Source: Sphingomonas guangdongensis (lineage in GTDB: Bacteria; Pseudomonadota; Alphaproteobacteria; Sphingomonadales; Sphingomonadaceae). From it: a stretch of DNA of 64,000 bases. The DNA is taken from positions 1,116,001 to 1,180,000 of the forward strand of contig NZ_OBMI01000001.1 of the NCBI RefSeq assembly GCF_900199185.1, in the 5' to 3' direction. The notes below the pieces were generated by a model. The model saw only the letters and a list, made by a program, of their open reading frames with translations, was not told where the DNA came from and searched no databases. The translations under genes were made by a program, and so were the position numbers. Numbering within the stretch: the stretch's first letter is position 1; each line of letters opens with the position of its first letter. Below are positions 36,790 to 47,596 of the stretch, in pieces.

Positions 36790-37701
36790 ATGGCCGAGGA
36801 CCGAAGTCGCGCCGGAAACGGCGACTCCAACGAAGGCAGCATATGGAAGGGTCTGCGCACCCTTCTGTTCGGGGACGAGGGCGGCGAAAGCCTGCGCGAT
36901 CAGCTCGAGGAGGTGATCGCCGCGCATGACGAGGGCGAGAGCCGAGCGATCGCCGGCGATCTCGCGCCGATCGAGCGGCAGATGCTGCGCAACCTCCTCC
37001 ACTTCGGCGAGCGTGACGCGGGCGACATGGGCGTGCCCCGCGCCGACATCATCGCGGTGGAGGAAGGGACGAGCTTCGCCGATCTAGTCGCGCTGTTCGC
37101 CGATGCCGGGCACAGCCGCCTGCCGGTCTACCGCGAGAACCTGGATACCGTGGTCGGCATGGTCCACATCAAGGACGTGTTCGCCCTGCTCGCGACCGGC
37201 GCCCTGCCGCCCGCCACCATCACCGAGCTCATGCGCCAGCCGCTCTATGTGCCGCAGTCGATGGGCGCGATCGACCTGCTTGCGCAGATGCGCAGCAAGC
37301 GCACTCACCTGGCGATCGTGCTCGACGAGTATTCGGGCACGGAGGGGCTCATCACGATCGAGGACCTGGTCGAGGAGATCGTCGGCGAGATCGAGGACGA
37401 GCACGACGAGGCGCCCGAGGCGCTGATCGTGCCGCTGCCGGGTGGCGCCTGGGAGGCGGACGCCCGCGCCGAGCTGGAGGATGTCGGCGAAACCGTCCAT
37501 CCCGCGCTGGCGGAGGTGGAGGAGGACGTCGACACGATCGGTGGCCTCGCCGTGGTGCTCGCCGGGCACGTGCCGCAGAAGGGCGAGTGCCTGACCCATC
37601 CTTCGGGCTGGTGGATCGAGGTGGTGGAAGCCGACGCCAAGCGGGTCAGCAAGCTCCGACTTCACCCACCCAAGCCCGCGCCGGAGGGCAGCGACGACTA
37701 G
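36790..37701 (+). CDS. CorC/HlyC-type CBS-domain protein
   Basis: A 303-residue soluble protein. Two CBS domains span about 75-205 (MGVPRADIIAVEEG, HSRLPVYRENLDTVVGMVHIKDV, LAIVLDEYSGTEGLITIEDLVEEIVGEI) and a C-terminal CorC/HlyC domain follows (DTIGGLAVVLAGHVPQKG). No DUF21 membrane part, so it is the CorC rather than the YfjD form. In E. coli CorC is linked to magnesium/cobalt efflux; the same phoH-ybeY-corC order is widely conserved. Confidence 0.9.
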   Translation: MAEDRSRAGNGDSNEGSIWKGLRTLLFGDEGGESLRDQLEEVIAAHDEGESRAIAGDLAPIERQMLRNLLHFGERDAGDMGVPRADIIAVEEGTSFADLVALFADAGHSRLPVYRENLDTVVGMVHIKDVFALLATGALPPATITELMRQPLYVPQSMGAIDLLAQMRSKRTHLAIVLDEYSGTEGLITIEDLVEEIVGEIEDEHDEAPEALIVPLPGGAWEADARAELEDVGETVHPALAEVEEDVDTIGGLAVVLAGHVPQKGECLTHPSGWWIEVVEADAKRVSKLRLHPPKPAPEGSDD

Positions 37702-37714
37702 CGGCAACCTGCGG

Positions 37715-37765
37715 TGATCGGACAAGTCGATCAGACAGTCGGCGGTTTTCCACTTTGTCGATCAG
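37715..37765. promoter_or_regulatory. Repeated GTCGATCAG boxes before katG
   Basis: GTCGATCAG occurs at 37726-37734 and again at 37757-37765, 31 bases apart, about three helix turns on the same face. The first copy also forms an inverted repeat with TGATCG at 37715-37720 (seven-base spacer). The second copy overlaps the candidate -35 box. This arrangement suits a peroxide-responsive activator or repressor acting on katG. Confidence 0.45.
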
Positions 37766-37783
37766 TCCTCGCCGGAGTATCCT
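37755..37783 (+). promoter_or_regulatory. Candidate katG promoter
   Basis: TTGTCG (37755-37760) and TATCCT (37778-37783) are spaced by 17 bases; each matches 4/6 of the sigma-70 consensus. Transcription would begin near 37790, giving a leader of about 50 bases to the katG ATG with its AGGAGA ribosome site. Confidence 0.5.
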
Positions 37784-37785
37784 AA

Positions 37786-40038
<2,253 letters not shown>

Positions 40039-40044
40039 GCGGAC

Positions 40045-40075
40045 GCGCACGGCGGGGGACGACCCCGCCGTGCGC
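40045..40075 (+). terminator. Strong hairpin after katG
   Basis: A perfect 13-bp stem (GCGCACGGCGGGG with CCCCGCCGTGCGC) closes a GACGA loop seven bases after the katG stop. There is no T-run after it, so it may act as a weak terminator or protect the mRNA 3' end. Confidence 0.5.
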
Positions 40076-40119
40076 CCGCACGATTGCCGAAGCCGCCGGT
40101 CGCGACCACAAGGGCGGTG

Positions 40120-41286
40120 ATGGCCAGCCCAGCCCCGCCTGACCCCGCCGCGCCCGAGCTGTCGCTGCTGTTCGCCTGCGCGCGCTGGCCACCGTCGCCA
40201 GAGCGCGCGGCCGCTGTCGCCGCTGCGGCCGGCGTGGACGCGGATGCCGTTGTTGCCGCCTGCCGCCGCCACCGCATGGCCGGCATGGTCGCCGACGCCC
40301 TCACTCGCGCGGATCTGCCCGTCCCCGCGGTGCTCCGCGACGAGGCGCGCCGCGACCTGATCGATGCGCTGCGGATCGCGGGCGAGGCAGTGCGGCTGAC
40401 CGAGCTGCTCGCCGCGCGGGGCGTTGCGGCGACGGTGCTCAAGGGGCCGGCGCTCGCGCAGCTGATCTACGGCACCCTCGCGGTGCGCCAGCTCCGGGAC
40501 CTTGATCTGCTGGTCGCACCCGAGGCGCTGGGCACCTCCTACGACCTGCTGATCGACCAGGGCTACCAGCCCACCTACGCCGGGACCGATGCGGCGCTGC
40601 GTCCCGACCGGGGCTTCCTGCTGAAGGACGTGGAGCTGCGCCATCCGCAGACCGGGCTCTTGGTCGAGCTGCACGTCCGGCTCAGCGAGAACGGCGCGCT
40701 GCTGCCGGTTGCGGCGACGGGCGCGCACCAGGCGATCGAGCTGGCGCCGGGCAAGCCGGTCACCACGCTCGCCGGCGATCACCTGCTCCTCTACCTCATG
40801 GTGCACGGGTTCCGACACGGCTGGCACCGGCTGAAGTGGCTCGCGGATGTCGCCGCGCTGGTGGCCGGCCGGTCGGAGGCAACGCGGGAACAGTTCCGCG
40901 CGTGGGCCGACGCCCACGGCCTGTCGGTGGTGGTCGACTCGACGCTGCTCCTTCTGCAACGCACGGTCGCGCCTGATGCGTGCTGGATCGATCCCGCGAC
41001 CGCGAGCCGCCGGGCGCGGTGGTGCGCCGCGACCGCCGAGCGTCACCTGCGCGATCCGCGCGAGGCTGACGAGCAGGTCGGTCAGCGCCTGCTGGTGACC
41101 GGCACGAAGCTGATCGCCTCGCCGCGCGGCAGCTACCTTCGGCAGGAGCTCGCCCGCCTGCTGGTCGATCCGGGGCTGATGCTGGCGCTGGAGGGGCGAC
41201 GCGGCGCGGTGACGCTCGCCATCCTGCTGCGGCCGGTCGTGTTGCCGGGACGTCATCTGCTGCGCTGGTGGCGTACCCGCCGGTGA
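40120..41286 (+). CDS. Nucleotidyltransferase-fold protein (NTP_transf_5-like)
   Basis: About 388 residues from the ATG at 40120 (a TTG at 40084 is possible). The segment VAATVLKGPALAQLIYGTLAVRQLRDLDLLVAPEAL (near 105-140; the D-x-D in DLDLLV is the metal site) is typical of the nucleotidyltransferase-family proteins often found in polysaccharide and peptide-modification loci. LLYLMVHGFRHGWHRLKWLADVAAL near 235 is another family block. Function unknown; some relatives sit beside PqqD/HPr-kinase-like genes. Not near such genes here. Confidence 0.72.
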   Translation: MASPAPPDPAAPELSLLFACARWPPSPERAAAVAAAAGVDADAVVAACRRHRMAGMVADALTRADLPVPAVLRDEARRDLIDALRIAGEAVRLTELLAARGVAATVLKGPALAQLIYGTLAVRQLRDLDLLVAPEALGTSYDLLIDQGYQPTYAGTDAALRPDRGFLLKDVELRHPQTGLLVELHVRLSENGALLPVAATGAHQAIELAPGKPVTTLAGDHLLLYLMVHGFRHGWHRLKWLADVAALVAGRSEATREQFRAWADAHGLSVVVDSTLLLLQRTVAPDACWIDPATASRRARWCAATAERHLRDPREADEQVGQRLLVTGTKLIASPRGSYLRQELARLLVDPGLMLALEGRRGAVTLAILLRPVVLPGRHLLRWWRTRR

Positions 41287-41327
41287 GCGTGATTGCGTCG
41301 CGCGGCCGGCGGCCCTATTTTTCGTCC

Positions 41328-42653
41328 ATGCGCCGCTACATCCTGATCGCCCTCGGCCTCGTCATCCTCGCCGCGGCCGGCGTCTACTTCTACCTAAAGC
41401 AGCCCGACCGCGCGCGGCTGCCGGAGGCGGCGGTGATGGGTGTCCGGCCGACGATCTCGGCACCGCGACGCCAGTTCTTCCCGACGATCGGCATCGCCGA
41501 CGTGGTCGGGTGGCAGAACGGCGCCAAGCCGCTCGCGGCCGCGGGGTTGCAGGTCGCGGCCTTTGCCGAGGGGCTGGATCATCCCCGTTGGCTGTACCGG
41601 CTGCCGAACGGCGACGTGCTGGTGGCGGAGAGCAACTCGCCACCGCGCGAAGGAGGCGGGATCACCGGTTGGGTCATGAAGAAGCTGATGGGTCGCGCCG
41701 GCGCGGGCGTGCCGTCGGCGAACCGTATCACCCTGCTGCGCGACGCGAACGGCGACGGCGTGGCGGAGGTGCGCCAGCCGTTCCTGACCGGTCTCAACTC
41801 GCCGTTCGGCATGGCGCTGGTGGGTCCGTGGCTCTACGTCGCCAACACCGACGCGCTGGTCCGCGTGCCCTACGCCGCCGGCCAGACCCGGATCACGGCG
41901 CGCCCGGAAAAGGTCGTCGACCTGCCCGGCGGCGGCAATCACTGGGCACGTAACGTCATCGCCGCGCCCGGCGGGCGGACGCTCTACGTCACCGTCGGCT
42001 CCGCCTCCAACATCGCGGAGAACGGGCTGGACGCCGAAAGGCGCCGCGCGAACATCCTGGAGGTGTTCCCGGAGCGGAAGTACGCCCGCATCTACGCCGC
42101 AGGGTTGCGCAACCCCAACGGCCTGGCGATCGAGCCGCGCTCCAACCGGCTGTGGACCGTCGTCAACGAGCGCGACATGCTCGGCTCCGACCTGCCGCCC
42201 GACTATATGGCCGCGGTCGATCTGGGGGACAATTTCGGCTGGCCCTGGTATTACTGGGGCGGATATCCCGACAAGCGGGTCGAGCCCGCCAATCCGGGCT
42301 TGCAGGAATATTCGAAGCGGCCCGACTATGCGCTGGGCGCGCACTCCGCGTCGCTCGGGCTCGCCTTCGCGGGTGACGCGCGCCTGGGTGCGCGCTTCGC
42401 CGACGGTGCCTTTGTCAGCCAGCATGGATCGTGGAACCGCGAGCCGCCGGCGGGCTACCGCGTGCTCTACGTGCCGTTCGGCTCCAACGGCTTCCCGGAC
42501 CCGCGCGTCAACCCGACGGTGGTGCTCCACGGCTTCCTTGACCGAGAGGGCCGCGCGCAGGGCCGGCCGGTCGGCGTCATCACCGACCAGAGCGGCGCAC
42601 TGCTGGTCGCTGATGACGTCGGCAACAAGATCTGGCGCGTCGCGGCGCGCTGA
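41328..42653 (+). CDS. PQQ-type sorbosone dehydrogenase family protein, membrane-anchored
   Basis: A 441-residue six-bladed beta-propeller of the soluble glucose/sorbosone dehydrogenase family. A single N-terminal membrane anchor (YILIALGLVILAAAGVYFYL) leads to the periplasmic domain. Propeller hallmarks: AEGLDHPRWLYRLPNGDVLVAESN, GLNSPFGMAL, GGGNHWARNVI, AAGLRNPNGLAIEP, and HGSWNREPPAGYRV. Oxidises a sugar or sugar aldehyde using PQQ; whether this organism makes PQQ is not shown here. The ATG at 41328 starts just before the anchor. Confidence 0.85.
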   Translation: MRRYILIALGLVILAAAGVYFYLKQPDRARLPEAAVMGVRPTISAPRRQFFPTIGIADVVGWQNGAKPLAAAGLQVAAFAEGLDHPRWLYRLPNGDVLVAESNSPPREGGGITGWVMKKLMGRAGAGVPSANRITLLRDANGDGVAEVRQPFLTGLNSPFGMALVGPWLYVANTDALVRVPYAAGQTRITARPEKVVDLPGGGNHWARNVIAAPGGRTLYVTVGSASNIAENGLDAERRRANILEVFPERKYARIYAAGLRNPNGLAIEPRSNRLWTVVNERDMLGSDLPPDYMAAVDLGDNFGWPWYYWGGYPDKRVEPANPGLQEYSKRPDYALGAHSASLGLAFAGDARLGARFADGAFVSQHGSWNREPPAGYRVLYVPFGSNGFPDPRVNPTVVLHGFLDREGRAQGRPVGVITDQSGALLVADDVGNKIWRVAAR

Positions 42654-42667
42654 GCTCATCCAACTTT

Positions 42668-42689
42668 CACCCCGGCGGAGGCCGGGGTG
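42668..42689. repeat. CACCCCGGC-type extragenic palindrome
   Basis: Arms CACCCCGGC and GCCGGGGTG around a GGAG loop, 9-bp perfect stem, between two convergent genes (stops at 42653 and 42698). The same core (TCACCCCGG) recurs at 44798 and 47599, so it belongs to a dispersed repeat family and could also terminate transcription from both sides. Confidence 0.6.
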
Positions 42690-42697
42690 GAACGGGA

Positions 42698-43000
42698 TTA
42701 CTTCAGCAGCTTCGGCCCTTCGCGGTTCAGCACGTCGCGGATCTTGCCGGCGAACAGCGCCAGCATGGGCGGCAGCACCGCGGACAGGTGGACGTGGTCG
42801 TCGCGAACGTCGACTGTCACCTGCGCGCGCTGACCCATTGCGGCGACCGTGAAATTGAGCCGGTCGCCCTCCCAACGATTGTCGGTCACCGTGCCGCCCG
42901 GAATGTAGCTCTCCAGCTTGCCGATCCCGCCGGCGATCCGCGCCTTGGCCGCCTCGCGCCCCAGCGAGTGGCGGATGTCGAGTTCGACGGGATCGGTCAT
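42698..43000 (-). CDS. Polyhydroxyalkanoic-acid-system-like small protein
   Basis: A 100-residue protein of the PHA_gran_rgn family: [20 protein letters not shown] at the start, then a beta-rich middle ([17 protein letters not shown]) and [16 protein letters not shown] at the end. Members are found near PHA genes but also elsewhere; function is not established. Its start overlaps the stop of the next gene on the same strand by ATGA (42997-43000). Confidence 0.78.
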   Translation of the reverse strand: MTDPVELDIRHSLGREAAKARIAGGIGKLESYIPGGTVTDNRWEGDRLNFTVAAMGQRAQVTVDVRDDHVHLSAVLPPMLALFAGKIRDVLNREGPKLLK

Positions 43001-43431
43001 GCGTCGGCCTTTTCGGTTGCGAACAGCATTGTGTCATCGGCAAACGCCTTGAACTCCAGCGCGTTGCCGCTCGGGTCGCAGAAGAACATCGTCGCCTGCT
43101 CACCGGCCTGGCCCTTGAAGCGGACGTGCGGCTCGATCCCGAACGCCACGCCGGCCGCCCGGACGCGCTCGGCCAGCGCGCTCCAGTCGCTCATGGTCAG
43201 GACGACGCCGAAGTGGGGCACCGGCACGTCATGCCCGTCGACCGCGTTGGCGACGGCGACCGGCTCAGCGGCGGGATCGAGGTGCGCGACGATCTGGTGG
43301 CCGTAGAAGTCGAAGTCGATCCAGTGATCGGACGATCGCCCCTCCGCGCAGCCCATCACCGTGCCGTAGAAGTGGCGTGCCGCGGCAAGGTCATGGACGG
43401 GAAAGGCGAGGTGAAAGGGGCGAAGGGTCAT
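42997..43431 (-). CDS. VOC (glyoxalase/bleomycin-resistance) superfamily protein
   Basis: A 144-residue protein with paired beta-alpha-beta-beta-beta modules. [24 protein letters not shown] at the N-terminus and [12 protein letters not shown] / [15 protein letters not shown] at the C-terminus are typical, with His and Glu positions for a metal. Small dioxygenases, isomerases and resistance proteins share this fold; no substrate can be assigned. Translationally coupled to the gene at 42698-43000. Confidence 0.82.
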   Translation of the reverse strand: MTLRPFHLAFPVHDLAAARHFYGTVMGCAEGRSSDHWIDFDFYGHQIVAHLDPAAEPVAVANAVDGHDVPVPHFGVVLTMSDWSALAERVRAAGVAFGIEPHVRFKGQAGEQATMFFCDPSGNALEFKAFADDTMLFATEKADA

Positions 43432-43467
43432 GCGCGTATGTGTAGGGCGAACGGTGCCTGCAATCCA

Positions 43468-43495
43468 CCGTGCTCCCGTCTACGCGGGAGCACGG
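43468..43495 (-). terminator. Hairpin after hmgA
   Basis: An 11-bp perfect stem (CCGTGCTCCCG with CGGGAGCACGG) around TCTACG, immediately 3' of the hmgA stop on its strand. No clear T-run. It may end the hpd-hmgA transcript; the sequence also resembles dispersed palindromes of related genomes. Confidence 0.5.
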
Positions 43496-43497
43496 CA

Positions 43498-44784
43498 CTA
43501 CGGCACCTGCGCCTTCGCGAACCCGCTCCAGACCTCGTCGTAGTCGAGCTGACAGGTCGGGCTCTCGACCGCCCAGCGGGTGGGGCGCACCACGTGGCGG
43601 GTCTCGAACATGAACGCCATCGTATCGGTAAGCTTGACCGGCTTGAGATCGGCATTGGTCGCCTTCTCCCAGCTCGCCTGATCGGGGCCGTGGCCGTTCA
43701 TTTGGTTGTGGAGCGAGGCGCCGCCGGGCGCGAAGCCGCCGCCTTCCTTCGCGTCATAGGCACCGGTGATCAGCCCCATGAACTCGCTCATCACGTTGCG
43801 GTGGAACCACGGCGGGCGGAACGTGTCCTCCGCCACCATCCAGCGCGGCGGAAAGATCACGAAGTCGCAGTTGGCGGTGCCCGGCGTGTCGCTGGGGGAG
43901 GTCAGGACGGTGAAGATCGACGGATCGGGATGATCGAAGCTCACCGTGTTGATCGTGTTGAAGCGGGTGAGGTCGTAGCGGCAGGGCGCGAGGTTGCCGT
44001 GCCACGCGACCACGTCGAACGGCGAGTGGTCGAGCGTGGTCGACCACAGCCGGCCCTGGAACTTCTGGACGACCTCGCATGGCGCGTCCGAGTCCTCGTA
44101 GGCCGCGACCGGTGTCTCGAAGTCGCGCGGGTTGGCGAGGCCATTGGCGCCGATCGGGCCAAGATCGGGCAGGCGAAACAGCGCGCCGTAGTTCTCGCAC
44201 ACATAGCCGCGGGCGCGCCCGTCCGGGAGCGCGATGCGGAAGCGGACGCCGCGCGGGATCAGTGCGATCTGTAAGGGGGCGACGTCGATCCGCCCGAACT
44301 CGGTGGTGATCGCGAGCGCGCCCTCCTGCGGCACGATCAGCAGCTCGCCGTCGGCCGAGAAGAACACGCGCTCCATGTCTTGGGTCGCGGCATAGAGGTG
44401 GATGCCGACGCCGGTCTGCTCCGCCACGCTGCCCGTGCCGCCGTAGCTGACCAGGCCACCCAGCCAGTCGGTCGGCGCCTCGGGCCAGGGCAGCGGGTCC
44501 CAGCGCAGCCGGTTGGGGGAGGGCGGTACCTCGTCGAACGGCGCGCTCCGCAGCAGCGGCGCGGCGTCGGAGGCGCGGAACGGCGGATGGTTGGCGGTCG
44601 GGCGCAGGCGGTAGAGCCAGGAGCGGCGGTTCTCGGCCCGCGGCGCGGTGAAGGCAGTGCCCGACAACTGCTCGGCGTAGAGGCCGAAGGGCGTGCGCTG
44701 CGGCGAGTTGCGGCCGATCGGCAGGGCACCCGCGACTGCCTCGGACGCGTGATGGTTGGCGAAGCCGGGGAGGTAGGTGGTCAT
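43498..44784 (-). CDS. hmgA: Homogentisate 1,2-dioxygenase
   Basis: Opens the ring of homogentisate to maleylacetoacetate in tyrosine/phenylalanine breakdown. The 428-residue protein begins [14 protein letters not shown], the family's usual start, and has [26 protein letters not shown], and the iron-site blocks [16 protein letters not shown] (His and Glu) and [11 protein letters not shown] (His). The ATG at 44784 matches the family; an in-frame upstream stretch lies in a repeat. Downstream steps (maiA, fahA) are not in the window. Confidence 0.95.
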   Translation of the reverse strand: MTTYLPGFANHHASEAVAGALPIGRNSPQRTPFGLYAEQLSGTAFTAPRAENRRSWLYRLRPTANHPPFRASDAAPLLRSAPFDEVPPSPNRLRWDPLPWPEAPTDWLGGLVSYGGTGSVAEQTGVGIHLYAATQDMERVFFSADGELLIVPQEGALAITTEFGRIDVAPLQIALIPRGVRFRIALPDGRARGYVCENYGALFRLPDLGPIGANGLANPRDFETPVAAYEDSDAPCEVVQKFQGRLWSTTLDHSPFDVVAWHGNLAPCRYDLTRFNTINTVSFDHPDPSIFTVLTSPSDTPGTANCDFVIFPPRWMVAEDTFRPPWFHRNVMSEFMGLITGAYDAKEGGGFAPGGASLHNQMNGHGPDQASWEKATNADLKPVKLTDTMAFMFETRHVVRPTRWAVESPTCQLDYDEVWSGFAKAQVP

Positions 44785-44795
44785 CTGAGGTCCTT

Positions 44796-44879
44796 CGTCA
44801 CCCCGGCCTTGAGCCGGGGGCCCGCTGCCTAGACCCGGCCGGAGAAGAAGCGGGGCCACGGGTCAATCCCGGGGTGACG
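44796..44879. repeat. Extragenic inverted-repeat element between hpd and hmgA
   Basis: CGTCACCCCGG (44796-44806) and CCGGGGTGACG (44869-44879) are perfect 11-bp inverted repeats framing an 84-base G+C-rich unit with further internal pairing (CCGGG/CCCGG). It fills nearly the whole gap between hpd and hmgA and would be transcribed with them, so it could modulate expression of hmgA relative to hpd. Confidence 0.6.
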
Positions 44880-44884
44880 CACTG

Positions 44885-45949
44885 TTACGCATCCACCGTT
44901 ATGACGCCGCGGCGAATTTGATCCAGCTCGATGCTCTCATACAGCGCCTGGAAGTTGCCGTTGCCGAAGCCCTCGTTGCCCTTGCGCTGGATGATCTCGA
45001 AGAAGATCGGACCGACCATCGTCTCCGTGAAGATCTGGAGCAGGATGCCCTCGCTCTCCACGTCGCCGTCGATCAGGATGCGGTTCTGCCTCAGTCGCGC
45101 CAGATCCTCGCCGTGGCCGGGGACGCGCTTGTCGACCAGTTCGTAATAGGTCTCGATCGTGTCCTGCAGCTTGACGCCGCGCGCGCGGAGCTTCTCCACG
45201 GTCGTGTAGATGTCGTCGGTGGTGAGCGCGAGGTGCTGGATGCCCTCGCCGTTGTAGTCGCGGATGAACTCCTCGATCTGGCTCTTGTCGTCCTGGCTCT
45301 CGTTCAGCGGAATGCGGATCGCGCGGTCGGGCGCGATCATCGCCTGGCTGAACAGACCGGTCGCCTTGCCCTTGATGTCGAAATACTTCTGCTCCTCGAA
45401 GCCGAAGATCTGGCCGTAGAACTCGGCCCACACCCGCATCTGGCCGCGGCGGACATTGTGGGTGAGGTGATCGAGCAGGTCGAGCCCGACGTTGTTCTCG
45501 GCTTCCGCCTGCTGCCAGCCGGGTACTTCGTTCCAGTCGTCGTAGAGCGAGCCTGCGGCGCCGTGGCGATCGACCAGGTACAGGATCGACCCACCGATGC
45601 CTTCCAGCGCGGGGATGCCGTCCAGCGCCGCGCCCGCGGGCGCCGGCTTGCCGCCGCGGGCGATCGCGGCATCATAGGCGCCCTGCGCATCCTGCACGCG
45701 GAACGCCATCGCGCTCGCCGACGGACCGTGGGCGGCGCGGAACTCGGCGGCGTGGCCGCTGTCCTCGCGGTTGAGGAGCAGGTTGATGCGACCCTGCTTG
45801 TAGCGGGTCAGATTGCGCGTCGGGTGAGTCGCCGCGGCGACGAAGCCGAGCTGCTCGAACTGGCGCGCGAGCGCGTCCGGGTCGGGCGAGGTGAACTCGC
45901 AGAACTCGAACCCGTCCAGCCCCATCGGGTTGACGTCCATGTGCTCCAT
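44885..45949 (-). CDS. hpd: 4-hydroxyphenylpyruvate dioxygenase
   Basis: Converts 4-hydroxyphenylpyruvate to homogentisate, the substrate of hmgA just downstream. The 354-residue VOC-fold protein has LDHLTHNVRRGQM (first iron His), IQHLALTTDDIY (second His) and IFFEIIQRKGNEGFGNGNFQALYESIE (iron Glu and the C-terminal lid helix). N-terminal NPMGLDGFEFCEFTSPDP is typical. ATG at 45949; MDVNPMG three residues later is an alternative. Confidence 0.95.
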   Translation of the reverse strand: MEHMDVNPMGLDGFEFCEFTSPDPDALARQFEQLGFVAAATHPTRNLTRYKQGRINLLLNREDSGHAAEFRAAHGPSASAMAFRVQDAQGAYDAAIARGGKPAPAGAALDGIPALEGIGGSILYLVDRHGAAGSLYDDWNEVPGWQQAEAENNVGLDLLDHLTHNVRRGQMRVWAEFYGQIFGFEEQKYFDIKGKATGLFSQAMIAPDRAIRIPLNESQDDKSQIEEFIRDYNGEGIQHLALTTDDIYTTVEKLRARGVKLQDTIETYYELVDKRVPGHGEDLARLRQNRILIDGDVESEGILLQIFTETMVGPIFFEIIQRKGNEGFGNGNFQALYESIELDQIRRGVITVDA

Positions 45950-45973
45950 CGGCCGGCTCCGTGCGCGTAAGTG

Positions 45974-45987
45974 GTAACGATTGTTAC
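45974..45987. promoter_or_regulatory. GTAAC-N4-GTTAC inverted repeat upstream of hpd
   Basis: Arms GTAAC and GTTAC around GATT, 25 bases before the hpd start. A TTGACT box lies about 25 bases further upstream on the hpd strand, though no -10 at standard spacing is obvious. The repeat is placed where an aromatic-catabolism repressor or activator would act. Confidence 0.35.
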
Positions 45988-46029
45988 TATGTGCGGGTGG
46001 CCTTGCGAAGAGTCAACCGACACAGACCA

Positions 46030-46149
46030 CCGTTCGTGCTGAGTAGGGACTGAGCGCAGGCGAAGGCTCGTATCGAAGCACGTGGAGCCCGTGACCTGTC
46101 CTTCGATACGCCGCTTCGACTTCGCTCAGCGGCTACTCAGGACGAACGG
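46030..46149. repeat. 120-base nested inverted-repeat element
   Basis: Outer arms CCGTTCGTGCTGAGTAG (46030-46046) and its near-complement (46133-46149) match 16 of 17 positions. Inner arms CGTATCGAAG (46069-46078) and CTTCGATACG (46101-46110) match perfectly. The element sits between hpd and udgX and could fold into a long cruciform. Similar CGTTCGT...CTTCGAC...GAACG units are familiar as dispersed repeats of sphingomonad genomes. Confidence 0.65.
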
Positions 46150-46170
46150 ATGAGGAGGGGCTCAATCCCG

Positions 46171-47550
46171 CTAACTCACCCGCGCCGCCGCCATCCGCAG
46201 ATCCTCCACGAACCGCGCGAACTCCTCCTCCGCCTGCACCTTGTCGGGCAGACGCAGCAGATAGCTCGGGTGGACGGTGATCCAGCCCTCACCGCCGTCC
46301 GGCAGCGGGATCGGCTTGCTGCGCTCGCGCCCGATCGTCACCGCGCGGCCGAGCAGCGACCGCGCCGCGGTCGCGCCGAGGGCCACCGTCACCTGCGGCT
46401 TCACCAGCGCGCGTTCCTGGCCGATCCACCAGCGGCACGCCTCGATCTCGCCCGTGCCCGGCTTGGCGTGGATGCGGCGGGGCCCGCGCTGTTCGAACTT
46501 GAAGTGCTTGACCGCGTTGGTGACGTAGACCTCCGCGCGGTCGATCCCGGCCTGCGCGACCGCGCGGTCGAACACCTGACCCGCCGGACCGACGAAGGGG
46601 CGACCGGCCTGATCCTCCTGGTCGCCCGGCTGCTCGCCGACGAACATCAGCTTCGCATCGACCGGCCCTTCGCCGAACACGACCTGCGTGGCGTGCTTGT
46701 AGAGGTCGCAGCGGGTGCAGCCCATTGCCTCTTCGCGCAGCGCCTCCCACGCACCCGCGATGTTGCTCCCCGGTGCCGTGCGTGCCTTCTCGATCATCGC
46801 CACCTCGCGTGCCTGCGCGCCCGCGATCAGCGATCCGACGAGCGCGGTCTCGGGCATGTTCTTCCAGTACTTGCGCGGCATCTCCTTCAGCATCGCACCC
46901 ACCTTCAGCCGCGCGGGGTTGAAGATGGAGGAGTAGTAGGTCTTCCACACCTCCTCGATTGGATCACCATCGGGCGCGTCGGCCTTGCTCGCGCCCGGCC
47001 CTTCGGTAAGCGCCTCGCCGTCCCAGTGGATCGACAGCTCGGGGGTCAGGATCGACCAGCGCATTCCGGTGAAGCGGTTGACGAAGAAGCGCGCGTTCTC
47101 CCGCACGATGTGGTGCTCGGGCTCGAACCAGGCGACGTAGCGCTCCTGCCCGTCATCGTCGGTCACCTCGCGGAAGCGCACAAAGGCACGCATCTTGTGG
47201 ATGTCGCGGCGTACCGCCTTGGCCATCTCGTCCAGGCGGCGGACCAGCGGGTCGGCGCGGTCGTCGATCAGCTTGGGTTGCGCGAGCACGCGGGTGAGCA
47301 GCGTGTAGAGGAGGGCGAAGCGCTCCGGATCGGCGTGGAGCACGACCGTGCGGGCGAGATCTACGAACGGACGGGGGACGCGGAACGGGGCGGGCGTCTC
47401 CACCACCGCCTCGTCGCCGAACAGGTCGGTGGGCTGGTCGCCGACCTGCCACACCACCTCGGACGGCGGCACACGCGCGCCAGCGAGGGCACGGGCGGCG
47501 TCGCGCCAGCCGTCGAAATCGTCGGGGGTGGTGAGGGTCGCGACACGCAT
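46171..47550 (-). CDS. udgX: UdgX-type uracil-DNA-binding protein with N-terminal DUF4130 domain
   Basis: A 459-residue two-domain DNA repair protein. The N-terminal ~250 residues are a DUF4130-like domain (ERFALLYTLLTR, YVAWFEPEHHIVRENARFFVNRF). The C-terminal part is a Fe-S uracil-DNA glycosylase-fold domain: CTRCDLYKHATQVVFGEGP with cluster Cys pair, GEQPGDQEDQAGRPFVGPAG (motif I), TNAVKHFKFEQRGPRRIHAKP and HPSYLLRL (motif III). The RRIH loop with its His (about residue 360) is the hallmark of UdgX, which forms a covalent bond with uracil-DNA through this His. The ATG at 47550 starts before MRVATLTTP. Confidence 0.92.
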   Translation of the reverse strand: MRVATLTTPDDFDGWRDAARALAGARVPPSEVVWQVGDQPTDLFGDEAVVETPAPFRVPRPFVDLARTVVLHADPERFALLYTLLTRVLAQPKLIDDRADPLVRRLDEMAKAVRRDIHKMRAFVRFREVTDDDGQERYVAWFEPEHHIVRENARFFVNRFTGMRWSILTPELSIHWDGEALTEGPGASKADAPDGDPIEEVWKTYYSSIFNPARLKVGAMLKEMPRKYWKNMPETALVGSLIAGAQAREVAMIEKARTAPGSNIAGAWEALREEAMGCTRCDLYKHATQVVFGEGPVDAKLMFVGEQPGDQEDQAGRPFVGPAGQVFDRAVAQAGIDRAEVYVTNAVKHFKFEQRGPRRIHAKPGTGEIEACRWWIGQERALVKPQVTVALGATAARSLLGRAVTIGRERSKPIPLPDGGEGWITVHPSYLLRLPDKVQAEEEFARFVEDLRMAAARVS

Positions 47551-47596
47551 CTGAGGAAAGCAACTGGTGAGTGAGGCGGAGGTTGCCTCCATACGC

